Source of the DNA: Actinomycetota bacterium
GTDB taxonomy: Bacteria; Actinomycetota; Geothermincolia; Geothermincolales; RBG-13-55-18
Direction: 5' to 3'
Length of the DNA stretch: 64,000 bases
NCBI GenBank assembly: GCA_030019255.1
Contig: JASEFK010000002.1
Coordinates: forward strand, 233,347 to 297,346
In this document: positions 48,841-59,454 of the stretch, one piece after another
How the letters are laid out: every line of letters starts with the position of its first letter
How positions within the stretch are numbered: position 1 is the stretch's first letter
Notes under the pieces: model-generated
Databases searched by the model: none
The model's input: the letters and a program-made list of their open reading frames with translations, nothing else
Told to the model about the DNA's origin: nothing
Position numbers and translations under genes: made by a program

Positions 48841-49168
48841 GAACGGGGTATCCATGGCTCCGCTATTTCCATGACCCCGCTGTACCTCTCGTTCCTTTAA
48901 AAACGGCGAAAATGTTGTGTTTATTGGATAGGTGGGTTCAGGAAAATCTCCAAAACGGGAAAACTCCCCATGATCCTGATGCAACCCGCAACCAGCGATA
49001 AGGGGGTTCTCCCGCCGGAAACTCCCTGCCAAGGAGGCAAGGGAGCGGCAAAAACCACACCCGGCGATAAGGGGTTTTCTCGGTGAAAATGGTGGTACAA
49101 CTGCCAGGGATGCGTTTCAGGGTCGACGGATGTAAAATATTAAGGTGAAGGCGCAGTTTGACAACCGA

Positions 49169-49519
49169 GGGGGCGAAACGGCTTCGACAGGGATCGGCGG
49201 CCGCAGTGGGAGCGAGTCGGGGGCCCGCGCCCCGTCAGCAAGCGGGAAAACAAATAGACGCCGACAGCGAGTTGGCTCTGGCCGCTTAATGTAGGCGGCC
49301 CGTCCCTCCCCGGGAGGCCCGCGACCGGGGAAGGGGCGTCGCGCAGCGGGCTGGCCGAGGCCCAACTCCCGTGAGGGCCGAGGGACTACCTGACCGGGAT
49401 AGCTCCCGGCGAGCCGTTCGCCGGGCGGACCGGGAGCGAAAGACAATACGGCGGATACGCTCGTAGAGCCCACGCGGTCGGATTTCTGGACGGGGGTTCG
49501 ACTCCCCCCGCCTCCACCA
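49169..49519 (+). ncRNA. ssrA: Transfer-messenger RNA (tmRNA)
   Basis: 351 bases. The 5' GGGGGCGAAACGGCTTCGAC and the 3' GGACGGGGGTTCGACTCCCC then CGCCTCCACCA form the tRNA-like domain (GGGGGCG pairs with CGCCTCC). The tag frame starts with GAC at 49257 and reads DADSELALAA, then TAA (49287-49289). With the Ala from the charged tmRNA the tag is ADADSELALAA, ending in the ClpXP-recognised ALAA. Confidence 0.95.
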
Positions 49520-49525
49520 GAAAAA

Positions 49526-49560
49526 GGAAAAGCCCTTCCACGAGAAGGGTTTTTCTTTCT
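49526..49560 (+). terminator. Intrinsic terminator of tmRNA
   Basis: CCCTTC (49533-49538) pairs with GAAGGG (49544-49549), extended by A/T pairs, and is followed by a long T-rich run (TTTTTCTTTCTT). Confidence 0.85.
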
Positions 49561-49637
49561 TGCGCAAACGGCGCGAAGAGGCCACGCCTTAAATGATCAA
49601 ATCATCTTCGCCACGCAGGGGGGGATGGTACATCCGG

Positions 49638-50957
49638 TCAGGGATTACCACGGGCCACCTCCAGGGCGCGCTCCAGCTGGAGGTCCTCCTCGCCCACCAG
49701 GGGGTTCTTCACCGGGATATCCGGGGCGATGCCCTGGTCGTCGATGTTGGTCCCCAGGGGAGTGTAGTAGCGGGCGATGGTCAGGCGGATCCCTGTACCA
49801 TCAGGCTGGCGGAAGATCTGCTGGATGGAGCCCTTCCCGAAGGTGGTCTCCCCCACCAGCAGGCAACGGTTGTTCTCCCGCAGGGCGGCGGCGAAGATCT
49901 CCGAGGCGCTGGCCGACCCCCGGTTGACCAACACGTAGACGGGAAGGTCCCAGGACACCTCACCGTCCGCCTCGTAAACCCGGTTCACTCCCCCCACCCG
50001 ACCCCGGGAGGAAACGATGACCCCGCCGCGCAGGAAGAGGTCGGCAGCTTCGATGGCCGTTTCCATGTATCCTCCGGGATTGGAGCGCAGGTCGATGACC
50101 AGGGAGGAAGCGCCCTTCGCCCCCAGTTCGGCCAGGGCTTCCCGCAGCCGCTCCGCGGCGTCCTGGGTCCAGTCGGTGAGACGGATGTAACCCACTCCCC
50201 CCTCCTTGACCTCCACCTCCATGACCGGGATCTCGATCCTCCGGCGCACGATGTCGAAGGTGAGGATTTCCGGTTCCCCCGGCCGGGACACGCCGATGCG
50301 GACCGTGGTTCCCTCCGGGCCCCGGATGAGCATGACCACCTCGTCCAGCTCCAGGTTGGTCACGTCCCTTCCGTCTACCTCCCGGACGATGTCCCCCTCC
50401 CGCATTCCCACCTCCTGGGCCGGCGTGCCCTCCAGCACCTGGACCACGCGTATTTGGTTCTTCACCTTCTGCATGGCCACACCGATGCCCGAGAAATGCC
50501 CGGAGAGCTGGGTGTCCAGCATCTCCAGCTGTTCGGCGGTCATGGAGGCGGTGAAGGGATCGTCCAGGGAATCCAGCATGGACTCCACTCCCCGCGCCAC
50601 CAGGGCGTTGCGGTCAGCTCCGGCCTCCGCCAGGCGGCGGATGCCCCGCGCCGCGGCCCCCAGGAGCTCCTCCCCGTCCACCTCCTCCACGAAGTTGCCC
50701 TCCACGATGTCCCGCGCGCGCCGGAAGGAGTCGCTCTCCAGCAGGAGGTCTCGGAGCTGCTCCGCGGATTCCGCCGTCCCCTCCCCGGTCGCCCGCGAGG
50801 TCGCGTCACTTCCGGAGCGACGCCCCGTGGAGGTCAGGAGGTAGGGCACGGCGAAACAGGAGCCCAACAGGAGCAGGGAAAGCACCACGGCGATGACGGC
50901 TATGCGCCGGTCCCGGCGCTTCAGCCCCTCCGCCGAGAAGTCAGGGACCGGCTGCAT
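49638..50957 (-). CDS. Carboxy-terminal processing protease (S41 family)
   Basis: A 439-residue protease with an N-terminal membrane anchor (IAVIAVVLSLLLLGSCFAVPY), a PDZ domain (GIGVAMQKVKNQIRVVQVLE, GMREGDIVREVDGRDV) and an S41 domain with SSLVIDLRSNPGGYMETAI, NRGSASASEIFAAAL (catalytic Ser) and GETTFGKGSIQ (catalytic Lys). It acts outside the membrane on C-termini. It follows ftsE-ftsX on the minus strand, as CtpA/CtpB genes often do. Confidence 0.92.
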   Translation of the reverse strand: MQPVPDFSAEGLKRRDRRIAVIAVVLSLLLLGSCFAVPYLLTSTGRRSGSDATSRATGEGTAESAEQLRDLLLESDSFRRARDIVEGNFVEEVDGEELLGAAARGIRRLAEAGADRNALVARGVESMLDSLDDPFTASMTAEQLEMLDTQLSGHFSGIGVAMQKVKNQIRVVQVLEGTPAQEVGMREGDIVREVDGRDVTNLELDEVVMLIRGPEGTTVRIGVSRPGEPEILTFDIVRRRIEIPVMEVEVKEGGVGYIRLTDWTQDAAERLREALAELGAKGASSLVIDLRSNPGGYMETAIEAADLFLRGGVIVSSRGRVGGVNRVYEADGEVSWDLPVYVLVNRGSASASEIFAAALRENNRCLLVGETTFGKGSIQQIFRQPDGTGIRLTIARYYTPLGTNIDDQGIAPDIPVKNPLVGEEDLQLERALEVARGNP

Positions 50958-50990
50958 CCTCCTACCCCCTACGGGACCGGCGCCCGGTCC

Positions 50991-51890
50991 TCACACTTCG
51001 AGGAAGCGGCCCAGGGCGTAGGCGCTGCCCAGGGCCCCGATAACCACTCCCCCCACCAGGATGCAGGGGACGAGGACGGCGAAGAGGCCCGAGGAGAAGG
51101 AGAGACGGAGGAACTGTAGGCTCTCGATGAGCCGGTCCAGTATCCAGACCTTGACCGCCAGGACCACCAGGATGGCGGCCAGGGAACCCGTAAGCCCCTC
51201 GAAGACCCCTTCCAGCACGAAGGGCCAACGGATGAACCAGTTGGTGGCCCCCACCAGCTTCATGATCCCGATCTCCCTCCGCCGGGCGAAGATGGCCACC
51301 TGGATGGTCACCGAGACCAGGAGCACGGCCACCAGGGCCAGGGCTATGACGGCCACCGTGCCGATCTGCCGGAACTTGTCGAAGATGTTCTCCAGCTTCT
51401 CGATGGCCGCGCTGGCGGACTTGATGTCCTCGATGCGCTCCCGGTAGGGAGCCTCGTTGTTTATCTTTCCCACCACCACGCCGACGTCCTTGGGGTCCTT
51501 GGTCATCAGCTGGTAGGAATTGGGAAGTGGATTCTCGTCGATGTACTCCCAGAGCTCGGGCTGATCCTTGAACCGCTCCTTGAACTCCTTCAGGGCCTCA
51601 TCCTTGCTCTTGAAGTAGATGGACTTGGCGTCCACCTCCGGTATGGAGGCCAGGAAGGCCTCGATGGCCTGGAGCTCCTCCTGGGTGGCCAGGTCGGAGA
51701 GGTAGACGTCCACCTCCCCTACCTTGCGCTCGGCGTTCTTGATCATGTTGCTGAACATGTTCCAGCCCATCACCACCAGGCCCAGGAGCCCCAGGGAGAC
51801 GGTGACCACGGCGATGGCCGCGACGGCCAGGATGAGGTTCTTGCGCAGGGAAGCCCAGGTCTCGCCAGCGAAGTACTTGATCTTATTCAT
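50991..51890 (-). CDS. ftsX: Cell-division permease-like protein FtsX
   Basis: A 299-residue membrane protein with one N-terminal helix, an extracytoplasmic domain (EVDVYLSDLATQEELQAIEA) and three C-terminal helices around ARRREIGIMKLVGATNWFI. With FtsE it controls peptidoglycan hydrolases. It overlaps ftsE by eight bases. Confidence 0.93.
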   Translation of the reverse strand: MNKIKYFAGETWASLRKNLILAVAAIAVVTVSLGLLGLVVMGWNMFSNMIKNAERKVGEVDVYLSDLATQEELQAIEAFLASIPEVDAKSIYFKSKDEALKEFKERFKDQPELWEYIDENPLPNSYQLMTKDPKDVGVVVGKINNEAPYRERIEDIKSASAAIEKLENIFDKFRQIGTVAVIALALVAVLLVSVTIQVAIFARRREIGIMKLVGATNWFIRWPFVLEGVFEGLTGSLAAILVVLAVKVWILDRLIESLQFLRLSFSSGLFAVLVPCILVGGVVIGALGSAYALGRFLEV

Positions 51891-52566
51891 AGCCGTATAC
51901 GCCCCTGTCCTGGTCGCGGATGATGCGCCCGTTCTCCAGGGCGATCACCCTCTTGCGGAAGGCGTCCACTATGTTCTTGTCGTGGGTGGCCACGATCACC
52001 GTGGTGCCCGTGGAGTTTATCTTCTCCAGCAGGCGCACGATACCCACCCCCAGGGAGGGGTCCACGTTCCCGGTGGGCTCGTCGGCCAGGAGGATGGGCG
52101 GCCGGTTGATGAAGGCGCGCGCGATGGCCACCCTCTGCTGCTCCCCGCCCGAGAGCTCGTCCGGGAAGGCGTCCAGCTTGTGCCCCAGGCCCACCAGCTT
52201 GAGTACCTCGGGGACCTGCTGCTCGATGAGGCGCCGGGATTTCCCGGTGACCTCCATGGCGTAGGCCACGTTCTGGAAGACCGTCTTGTGGGGTAGGAGC
52301 TTGAAGTCCTGGAAGACGCAGCCTATCTTGCGCCTCAGGTAGGGGATCTTCCACTTGCGGAGCTGGTTGATGTTGGTGTCCGCGATGTAGATCTGTCCGC
52401 TGGTGGGCTCCTCCTCCTTGATGAGCAGCTTGATGAGGGTGGTCTTGCCCGAGCCGGAGGGACCCACCAGGAAGACGAACTCTCCCTTCTCCACGTCCAG
52501 GGTGACGTCCTCCAGGGCGTAGACGTTGCCCTTGTAGATCTTGGTCACCCTACGCATCCTGATCAA
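51883..52566 (-). CDS. ftsE: Cell-division ATP-binding protein FtsE
   Basis: A 227-residue ABC ATPase: Walker [16 protein letters not shown], signature [15 protein letters not shown], Walker [13 protein letters not shown], and the H-loop VIVATHD. It starts [20 protein letters not shown]. The transketolase gene lies six bases upstream, so the two may be in one transcript. Confidence 0.95.
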   Translation of the reverse strand: MIRMRRVTKIYKGNVYALEDVTLDVEKGEFVFLVGPSGSGKTTLIKLLIKEEEPTSGQIYIADTNINQLRKWKIPYLRRKIGCVFQDFKLLPHKTVFQNVAYAMEVTGKSRRLIEQQVPEVLKLVGLGHKLDAFPDELSGGEQQRVAIARAFINRPPILLADEPTGNVDPSLGVGIVRLLEKINSTGTTVIVATHDKNIVDAFRKRVIALENGRIIRDQDRGVYGYE

Positions 52567-52572
52567 TGTCCA

Positions 52573-53538
52573 TCATCTCCTCGGTTTTCCGCCGTTATCT
52601 CCGTGACAGAGCAGGCGCGCCGCTTCGGCGATGTGACGGGCGCCCAGGCCGAAATGTTCCACCAGTTCCTCCGCCGACCCGGAGACGCCGAAGCGGTCCC
52701 GGATGCCCACCATGCGCATGGGCAGGGGCATCTCCTCGGCCAGGAGCTCGGCCACGGCGCTTCCCACTCCGCCGTGCACCGTGTGCTCCTCGCAGGTCAC
52801 CACCCTTCCCGTGCGGGCCGCCGATTCCAGGACGCCCTCCCGGTCCAGGGGTTTCACCGTGTGGAGATTGACGACCTCCGCCTCTATACCCTCCCCGGCC
52901 AGCATCTCCGCCGCCTGGAGCGCCTTATGCAGGAGGTAACCACAGGCGATCAGGGTGACGTCCCTTCCCGGGCGCATGACCAGTACCTTCCCGAACCGGA
53001 AGCGGTAGTCCTCGCCGAAGAGCACGGGCGCCTTGGGCCGCCCCAAGCGCACGTAGGCCGGGCCATCCAGGTAGGCCACGGCCTTCACCGCCTCCCGTGC
53101 CTCATAGTAATCGGCGGGCACTACCACCTTCATGCGCGGCACGGCCCGCATGAGGGTGATGTCCTCCAGGGCCTGGTGGGAGGAGCCGTCCTCCCCCACG
53201 GTTATGCCCCCGTGGCTGGCGCAGATCTTGACGTTGAGGTCGGAGTAGGCGATGGTGTTGCGCACCTGGTCGTAGGCCCTCCCGGTAGCGAAGATGGCGA
53301 AGGTGGAGGCGAAGACGATCTTGCCCGTGGTCGCCAGCCCGGCCGCGGTGGCCATGAGGTTCTGCTCCGCCACCCCGCAGTCCACGAAGCGCTCGGGGAA
53401 GCGCAGCTTGAACTTCTCCGTCTGGGTGGACTTTGCCAGGTCGGCATCCAGGACCACGATGCGAGGATCCTTCTCGCCCAGCTCCAGCAGTGCCGCGGCG
53501 TACCCGTCCCGGGTATTGCGCAATTCCCACTCCGTCAT
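52573..53538 (-). CDS. Transketolase, C-terminal subunit
   Basis: A 321-residue protein covering the pyrimidine-binding and C-terminal domains: [53 protein letters not shown] and [13 protein letters not shown]. With the adjacent N-terminal subunit it makes a two-gene transketolase, as in archaea and many anaerobes. Its ATG overlaps the N-subunit stop (53535-53538). Confidence 0.93.
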   Translation of the reverse strand: MTEWELRNTRDGYAAALLELGEKDPRIVVLDADLAKSTQTEKFKLRFPERFVDCGVAEQNLMATAAGLATTGKIVFASTFAIFATGRAYDQVRNTIAYSDLNVKICASHGGITVGEDGSSHQALEDITLMRAVPRMKVVVPADYYEAREAVKAVAYLDGPAYVRLGRPKAPVLFGEDYRFRFGKVLVMRPGRDVTLIACGYLLHKALQAAEMLAGEGIEAEVVNLHTVKPLDREGVLESAARTGRVVTCEEHTVHGGVGSAVAELLAEEMPLPMRMVGIRDRFGVSGSAEELVEHFGLGARHIAEAARLLCHGDNGGKPRR

Positions 53539-54443
53539 CTCGCCTCTTCCAGCTCCCTTAACGCTTTCTCCATCTCCTCCCGGGTGGGGGCCTTGCCGTG
53601 GAAATCCACGTTGTTCTCCATGAAGGACACGCCCTTGCCCTTCACCGTGTGGGCGATGATGATGCCGGGACCGGCGGCCTCGTCGGCCCGGTCCAGGGCC
53701 TCGCAGATCTCCAATACGTCGTGCCCGTCCACCTCCTGCACCTCCCACCCGAAGGAACGCCACTTGGCGGGAAGGTCTCCCAGGCTGACCACCTCGCAGC
53801 AGCGCCCGTCAATCTGCAGGCCGTTGTTGTCCAGTATGGCCGTCAGGTTATCCAGGCGCTGGTGGGCTGCGAGCATGGCCGCCTCCCAGATACCCCCCTC
53901 CTGGCTCTCGCCGTCCCCGATGAGGGCGTATACCCGGCAGGGGAGACCGTCCATGCGTAGGCCCAGGGCCATCCCGCAGGCGGCGGACAGCCCCTGCCCC
54001 AGTGAGCCGGTGGATATCTCCACCCCGGGAGTGCGCAGCCGGTCCGGGTGGCCCTGGAGCATGGAACCCAGGCGGCGGAGGCGCCACAGCTCCTCGCGGT
54101 CGAAATACCCGCTCCAGGCCAGGGCGGCGTAGAGGGCGGGGGCGGCGTGGCCCTTGGAGAGGACGAAGCGGTCCCGCAGGGGCCAGTCTGGTTCCTCGGG
54201 GCGATGCTTCATCTTGTAGAAGTAGAGGCAGGCCAGTATCTCCACGCAGGAGAGGGAGCCTCCGGGGTGCCCGCTCCCGGCCAGGCCGATCATGCGCACG
54301 ATGTCCTTGCGGAGTTCTCTGGAAATAGTTTCCAACCTGCTCCTGAGCTTCTCCGCCTCCGTCCCTCCCAAGACCATTCCTTCCGTCCTCGGGCGTATGG
54401 CGCTCATGCTTCCATGCCTTTCTGGCTCGCCGGCCGGCCTCAT
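53535..54443 (-). CDS. Transketolase, N-terminal subunit
   Basis: A 302-residue protein with the thiamine-diphosphate domain: [55 protein letters not shown] and the TPP motif [19 protein letters not shown]...LDNN. The start at 54443 overlaps the PHP stop (ATGA); ATG 54407 ([10 protein letters not shown]) behind AAAGG is also possible and gives a more typical N-terminus. It transfers two-carbon units in the pentose phosphate pathway. Confidence 0.93.
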   Translation of the reverse strand: MRPAGEPERHGSMSAIRPRTEGMVLGGTEAEKLRSRLETISRELRKDIVRMIGLAGSGHPGGSLSCVEILACLYFYKMKHRPEEPDWPLRDRFVLSKGHAAPALYAALAWSGYFDREELWRLRRLGSMLQGHPDRLRTPGVEISTGSLGQGLSAACGMALGLRMDGLPCRVYALIGDGESQEGGIWEAAMLAAHQRLDNLTAILDNNGLQIDGRCCEVVSLGDLPAKWRSFGWEVQEVDGHDVLEICEALDRADEAAGPGIIIAHTVKGKGVSFMENNVDFHGKAPTREEMEKALRELEEAR

Positions 54444-55258
54444 TCCAGGCGCAGCGGCTTCCCCCTCCGCGCTAGGAACTCCTCCAGCCTTTCGAGGGAG
54501 TAGTTTATCACGCTGCTCGGAGTGATGTCAGTTTCACGTAATACTTCTATCGCCTCCCCGAATTCTCCTGCAAAGGAGGCCACGTGGGCGTCGCTTCCCA
54601 CCGCCACCAGGCCTCCCTTCTCCGCCAGGAGCCGCGCCATGCGCCGGCAGTTCTCCTCGCTCCCGCTGCGGGTGTAGGTGAAGGAACTGTTGTTCACCTC
54701 CAAGGCCTTTCCCTCCCGCACCGCCGCCTCCACCACCACCTCCATGTCCACCGGGAAGGCAGGATTGTCAGGATGGACGATGATGTCCACCAGGGGATGG
54801 CGGATGGCGGCCAAAAGAGCGGCGGTGTTCTCCTCCACGCCCTCCCCCTGGTACCCGGTGTAGGGATGCAGGCCGGCGTGGACCACGTCCAGGGCGGCCA
54901 GCACCTTGTCGGGAAGGTCCAGGGTCCCCCTCGTGTCCAGGATATTGGCCTCCACGGAGCGCAGGATGACCACGCCGTGGAGCCGCCGCGGGATCACCTT
55001 GAGGTTCCAGAAATGGTAAATATTGCCTGAACCCGGCACGGCCGGTCCGTGGTCGGTGACGGCTATGGCCTGCAAGCCCTTGCCCGCCGCCCAGCGGGCG
55101 CACTCCTCCACCGTGGAGTAGGCATGCCCACTGGACACCGTGTGCACGTGCAGGTCGACCTTGGGGGTCAGGTCTTGATTTTTGCCGGCCCCGGCATCCT
55201 TGCCTATGTAAACCATCTTTTCACCTTCTTCGCAGTCCGTCTTTTGCTCCACCGTCAT
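54440..55258 (-). CDS. PHP-domain phosphoesterase with an N-terminus supplied by a repeat element
   Basis: A PHP (YcdX/HisK-like) metal-dependent phosphoesterase; the core begins [20 protein letters not shown] and continues with [37 protein letters not shown] and [15 protein letters not shown], the usual metal His/Asp ligands. PHP proteins normally start a residue or two before DLHVH. Here 33 residues precede it ([20 protein letters not shown] then [12 protein letters not shown]), all encoded by the 125-base repeat element; NQDLTP is its end motif read in frame. A second start, MVYIGKD, follows AAGAAGGTG. So the element gives this gene its start codon and ribosome site. Confidence 0.85.
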   Translation of the reverse strand: MTVEQKTDCEEGEKMVYIGKDAGAGKNQDLTPKVDLHVHTVSSGHAYSTVEECARWAAGKGLQAIAVTDHGPAVPGSGNIYHFWNLKVIPRRLHGVVILRSVEANILDTRGTLDLPDKVLAALDVVHAGLHPYTGYQGEGVEENTAALLAAIRHPLVDIIVHPDNPAFPVDMEVVVEAAVREGKALEVNNSSFTYTRSGSEENCRRMARLLAEKGGLVAVGSDAHVASFAGEFGEAIEVLRETDITPSSVINYSLERLEEFLARRGKPLRLE

Positions 55259-55288
55259 TCCACCTTGTAAAAATCAAGACCTGACCCC
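55164..55288. mobile_element. 125-base element with 20-base terminal inverted repeats, between prfB and the PHP gene
   Basis: GGGGTCAGGTCTTGATTTTT (55164-55183) and its exact reverse complement (55269-55288) flank 85 bases. The right end encodes the last residues and stop of prfB; the left end and interior encode the N-terminus of the PHP protein. The end motif is a variant (ATTTTT for AATTTT) of that at 17.8, 28.9-29.1 and 44.9 kb. Confidence 0.8.
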
Positions 55289-56363
55289 TTTCGCCGCCTT
55301 CCAGCGCAGGTAGGCATCGATGAACCCGTCCAGCTCCCCGTCCAGCACGGCGTCCACGTTGCCCGTCTCCATGCCCGTGCGGTGGTCCTTCACCATCCGG
55401 TAGGGGTGCAGGACGTAGGAGCGTATCTGGCTGCCGAAACCGATGTCCTTCCTCTCCCCGCGCAGCTTCTCGATCTCCTTCTCCCTCTCCTGTCGGGCCA
55501 GCTCGAAGAGGCGGGCCTCCAGGATGCGCATGGCCGTGGCGCGGTTCTGGATCTGGGAGCGCTCGTTCTGGCAGGATACCACGATGCCCGTGGGCAGGTG
55601 GGTGATGCGCACCGCCGAGTCGGTTACGTTGACGTGCTGGCCACCCGCCCCGCTGGAACGGTAGGTCTCCACGCGGAGGTCCTTGGGGTCTATCTCCACC
55701 CTCTCTTCCTCGGCCAGCATGGGGATGACGTCCAGGGAAGCGAAGGAGGTGTGGCGCCGGCGGGAGGCATCGAAGGGGGAGATACGCACCAGGCGGTGGA
55801 CCCCCTTCTCGGGGAGCAACAGCCCGTAGGCGTTGCGCCCGTGCACGGTGAAAGTGGCGCTCTTGATGCCCCCGCCCTCCCCGGGCTGGACGTCGTTGAG
55901 GTCCACTTTGAAGCCCCGGCTCTCCGCCCAGCGCAGGTACATGCGCAGGAGCATCTCCGCCCAGTCCTGGGATTCCAGGCCACCCGCACCGGGATGGACG
56001 CTCACTATGGCGTCGTGGGAGTCGAACTCGCCCGAAAGGAGGCTCTCCTCCTCCAGGCGGTCGATCTCCCGCCTCAGGCGCTCCAATCCCCGCTCCACCT
56101 CCTCGGCCAGGCTGGAGTCCTCCTCCTCCCTGGCCAGCACGGCCAGCTCCTCCAGGTCGCCGGCCTCCGACCACAGCCGCTCCCAGAGCTCCACCACGTC
56201 CTTCAGCGTGGAGAGCTCGGCCAGGAGGCGGCGGGCCTTCTCCTGGTCGTCCCACAAGTCGGGTCGGGCTACTTCCTTCTCCAGCTCGGAGAGGCGCGCC
56301 CTCTTGCCCTCGATGTCAAAGATACTCCTTTATCTTCTCCAGCCTCTCTGCAACCTCTCCCAT
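55274..56363 (-). CDS. prfB: Peptide chain release factor 2, with programmed +1 frameshift
   Basis: The gene starts at ATG 56363 behind GGAGGGAAAG and reads MGEVAERLEKIKEYL, then TGA (56318-56316). The site AAGGAG-TAT-CTT-TGA-C is the classic RF2 autoregulatory slip site; after +1 shifting translation goes on as DIEGKRARLSELEKEVARPD. The product is about 362 residues, normal for RF2, with SPFDASRRRHTSF (UGA/UAA-reading SPF) and GAGGQHVNVTDSAVR (GGQ). Low RF2 raises shifting, so its level is self-controlled. The last residues GVRS and the stop come from the repeat element at 55164-55288. Confidence 0.95.
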
Positions 56364-56466
56364 CTTTCCCTCCGGGTTCCGCCATCGAATTCAAGCCGTG
56401 GAACGGTAGCGGCAAAAGGATATCACAGGAACGGGATATTCAGATTTTGTGACGCAAGGGGTCCTT

Positions 56467-59130
56467 TCAGGCACTCCTTCCGCAGCAGTGCTTGTACTTC
56501 TTCCCGCTGCCGCAAGGACAGGGGGCGTTCCTTCCCACCTTCTGGGAACGCACCGGCTCGGCCTTTTTCCTCTGCTTTCCGCCCTCCCCCTCTACCACGC
56601 GTAGGGAGGGCCTTTCCTCCGCCTTGACCAGGCGGACGTGGAACATGTAACGGAGGAACTCCTCCTGGATGTTGAAGATCAGCTCCTGAAAGGTGCGGAA
56701 GGCCTCGTTCTGGTACTCCACCAGGGGGTCCCGACCGGCGAAGGAACGCAGCCCCACGCTGTCCCGAAGATGGTCCATGTCGTAGAGGTGGTCCCGCCAG
56801 CGGTTGTCGATGACCCGCAGCATGACCAGTCGTTCCAGTTCCCGGATGTCCCGCCCCTGCTCGGCGAACTCCTTCTCCCGCTCCTCGTAGACCTCCAGGG
56901 CGTCCTCCACCAGGGCCTCCCTCAGGGCCTCAGGGGTGACGTTGTCCAGGTCGATCTGGGAGGGCTCGAAGGTCACGGGGTAAATGGTCCTCAGGTAACG
57001 GAAGAGGCCCTCCAGGTCCCACTCCTCGGGGTGGGCATCGGCGTCGATGTGCCCGGCGACGGCGGCGTCAACGACCTCCTCGATCATCTCCCTGACGCGG
57101 GAATGGATGTCCTCCCCCTCCAGGATGCGCCTCCGCTCCCCGTAGATCACCTCCCGCTGGGTGTTCATGACATCGTCGTATTTCAGGAGGTTCTTGCGCA
57201 TCTCGAAGTGGTTGGCCTCCACGTTCTTCTGCGCCGTCTCGATGGCCCGGGTGACCATCTTGTTCTCGATGGGCATGTCCTCCGGGAGGCGGAGCCGATC
57301 CATGAGGGAGGCCACGGTGTTGGAGGCGAAGACGCGCATGAGGTCGTCCTCCAGGGAGAGGTAGAAGCGGGAGACGCCCGGGTCGCCCTGGCGTCCGGAA
57401 CGGCCCCGGAGCTGGTTATCGATGCGCCGTGCCTCGTGCCTCTCCGTGCCCAGGACGTAGAGCCCGCCCAGCTCGATGACCTTCCTCTTCTCCTCCTCGC
57501 AGCGTGCGGTGACCTCGGCCAGCTTGCGCTCCCACTCCTCCCAGGGGATGCCCTCCTCCTCCAGCGTCCTCCTCCAGGCCTCCTCGTCCATCTCCACCCG
57601 CCCCAGGAGCTCCTTCTGGGCCAGCATGCGGGGGTTCCCGCCCAGCATGATGTCCGTTCCCCGACCGGCCATGTTGGTGGCGATGGTCACCGTCTTGAGT
57701 CGGCCGGCCTGGGCCACGATCTCCGCTTCCCGGGCGTGGTGCTTGGCGTTCAGGACTTGGTGGGGGATGCCCCGCTTGCGGAGCATGGCCGAGAGGCGCT
57801 CCGACTTCTCGATGGAGATGGTCCCCACCAGGACCGGCTGTCCCCTCTCGTAGCAGGAGGCGATGTCCTCCACCACGGCGCGGAACTTGGCCTCCTCCGT
57901 CTTGTAGATGACGTCGTTTTTGTCCTCCCGGATCATGGGGAGGTTGGTGGGTATGACCACCACCTCCAGCCCGTAGATCTCTTCGAACTCCGCCGCCTCG
58001 GTGGCCGCCGTCCCGGTCATGCCCGCCAGCTTCTCGTACATGCGGAAGTAGTTCTGCAAAGTGATGGTGGCCAGGGTCTGGTTCTCCTGCCTCACCCGCA
58101 GCCCCTCCTTGGCCTCGATGGCTTGGTGTAGGCCGTCGCTCCAGCGCCGCCCGGGCATGAGCCTCCCGGTGAACTCGTCCACGATAACCACCTGGCCGTC
58201 GGTGACCACGTAGTCCACGTCCCGGCGGTAGAGCTCCTTGGCCTTGAGGGCGTTCTGCAGGTGGTGCACCAGGGGGGTGTTGATATGGTCGTAGAGGTTT
58301 TCCACCCCCAGCATGGCCTCCACCTTGCGGATCCCCTCGTCGGTCACGGATACGGTGCGCGTCTTCTCTTCCACCTCGTAGTCCACGCCCAGCTTCAGGC
58401 GGGGGGCTATGGAAGCGAACTGGCGGTAGAGGCGCGCCGACTCTTCCGCCGCCCCGGAGATGATCAGGGGGGTGCGGGCCTCGTCGATGAGGATGGAGTC
58501 CACCTCGTCCACGATGGCGTAGTGATGCCCGCGCTGTACCATCCCCTCCAGGGTCACCTCCAGGTTGTCCCGGAGGTAATCGAACCCGAACTCGTTGTTG
58601 GTGCCGTAGGTCACGTCCGCGGCGTAGGCCTTCCGCCGCTGCTCCTTGGGCATCTGGGCCTGGATGAGCCCCACGGTGAGCCCCAGGAAGCGGTAGATGA
58701 CCCCCATCCACTCGCTGTCCCGCCGCGCCAGGTAATCGTTGACCGTGACCACGTGCACGCCCTTGCCCTCCAGGGCGTTGAGGTACACGGGGAGGGTGGC
58801 CACCAGCGTCTTCCCTTCACCGGTCTTCATCTCGGCGATCTTCCCCTGGTGGAGGACAATGCCGCCCATTATCTGCACGTCGAAGTGGCGCTGGCCCAGG
58901 GTGCGCACCGCCGCCTCGCGAACCACGGCGAAAGCCTCGGGGAGCAGGTCGTCGAGGGATTCACCCCGTTCCAGGCGGGACTTGAACTCCCCCGTTTTGG
59001 CCCGCAGCTCCTCGTCGCTCAAACGCTGCACCTCGGGCTCCAGCGCGTTAACCAGGCGAACCGTCTCCTCCAGCTGCTCCAGCCGGCGGCGTTCCCCCAT
59101 GCGCAGCACCTTGCCCAGCGCCTTGAGCAT
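56467..59130 (-). CDS. secA: Preprotein translocase ATPase SecA
   Basis: An 887-residue SecA. Walker A is [82 protein letters not shown] and the C-terminal zinc motif [14 protein letters not shown] are all present. It drives protein export through SecYEG. The start is ATG 59130 ([12 protein letters not shown]) behind GGAGCGGAG. It is the gene upstream of prfB, a common order. Confidence 0.96.
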   Translation of the reverse strand: MLKALGKVLRMGERRRLEQLEETVRLVNALEPEVQRLSDEELRAKTGEFKSRLERGESLDDLLPEAFAVVREAAVRTLGQRHFDVQIMGGIVLHQGKIAEMKTGEGKTLVATLPVYLNALEGKGVHVVTVNDYLARRDSEWMGVIYRFLGLTVGLIQAQMPKEQRRKAYAADVTYGTNNEFGFDYLRDNLEVTLEGMVQRGHHYAIVDEVDSILIDEARTPLIISGAAEESARLYRQFASIAPRLKLGVDYEVEEKTRTVSVTDEGIRKVEAMLGVENLYDHINTPLVHHLQNALKAKELYRRDVDYVVTDGQVVIVDEFTGRLMPGRRWSDGLHQAIEAKEGLRVRQENQTLATITLQNYFRMYEKLAGMTGTAATEAAEFEEIYGLEVVVIPTNLPMIREDKNDVIYKTEEAKFRAVVEDIASCYERGQPVLVGTISIEKSERLSAMLRKRGIPHQVLNAKHHAREAEIVAQAGRLKTVTIATNMAGRGTDIMLGGNPRMLAQKELLGRVEMDEEAWRRTLEEEGIPWEEWERKLAEVTARCEEEKRKVIELGGLYVLGTERHEARRIDNQLRGRSGRQGDPGVSRFYLSLEDDLMRVFASNTVASLMDRLRLPEDMPIENKMVTRAIETAQKNVEANHFEMRKNLLKYDDVMNTQREVIYGERRRILEGEDIHSRVREMIEEVVDAAVAGHIDADAHPEEWDLEGLFRYLRTIYPVTFEPSQIDLDNVTPEALREALVEDALEVYEEREKEFAEQGRDIRELERLVMLRVIDNRWRDHLYDMDHLRDSVGLRSFAGRDPLVEYQNEAFRTFQELIFNIQEEFLRYMFHVRLVKAEERPSLRVVEGEGGKQRKKAEPVRSQKVGRNAPCPCGSGKKYKHCCGRSA

Positions 59131-59454
59131 TCTCCGCTCCTCCTTCGAGGTCCCCTGCCGTCTCCTCGCGCTCGTACCGCGTAAGCCCTGTCCGCCCTCC
59201 GGCGACCTCATCCTTCCTTCGAGACTTACCGCGACATCCTCTAACCTATTCTACACTCGTCCGGCACCACGGGTTCCCGCCGCTCACCCCCAGGCGCACT
59301 CGCGGGAGGGCAAGCCCGTCCCCTCCCCAAAAGCTGCTCTCGTTAAAGCCGTCCTGTTATGCGGAGGGTCGCAAGGCGGGTGAAACGGCGTGACGGCTGC
59401 GGGCCCGGCCCGGACACCCCTTCCGTCCGCCCGAGCCTTCCGGACAGCGGGCTT
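59131..59454. other. Gap upstream of secA
   Basis: No gene is seen. On the minus strand TAGAAT near 59247-59252, preceded by GTG, is a weak -10 for secA. Confidence 0.4.
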
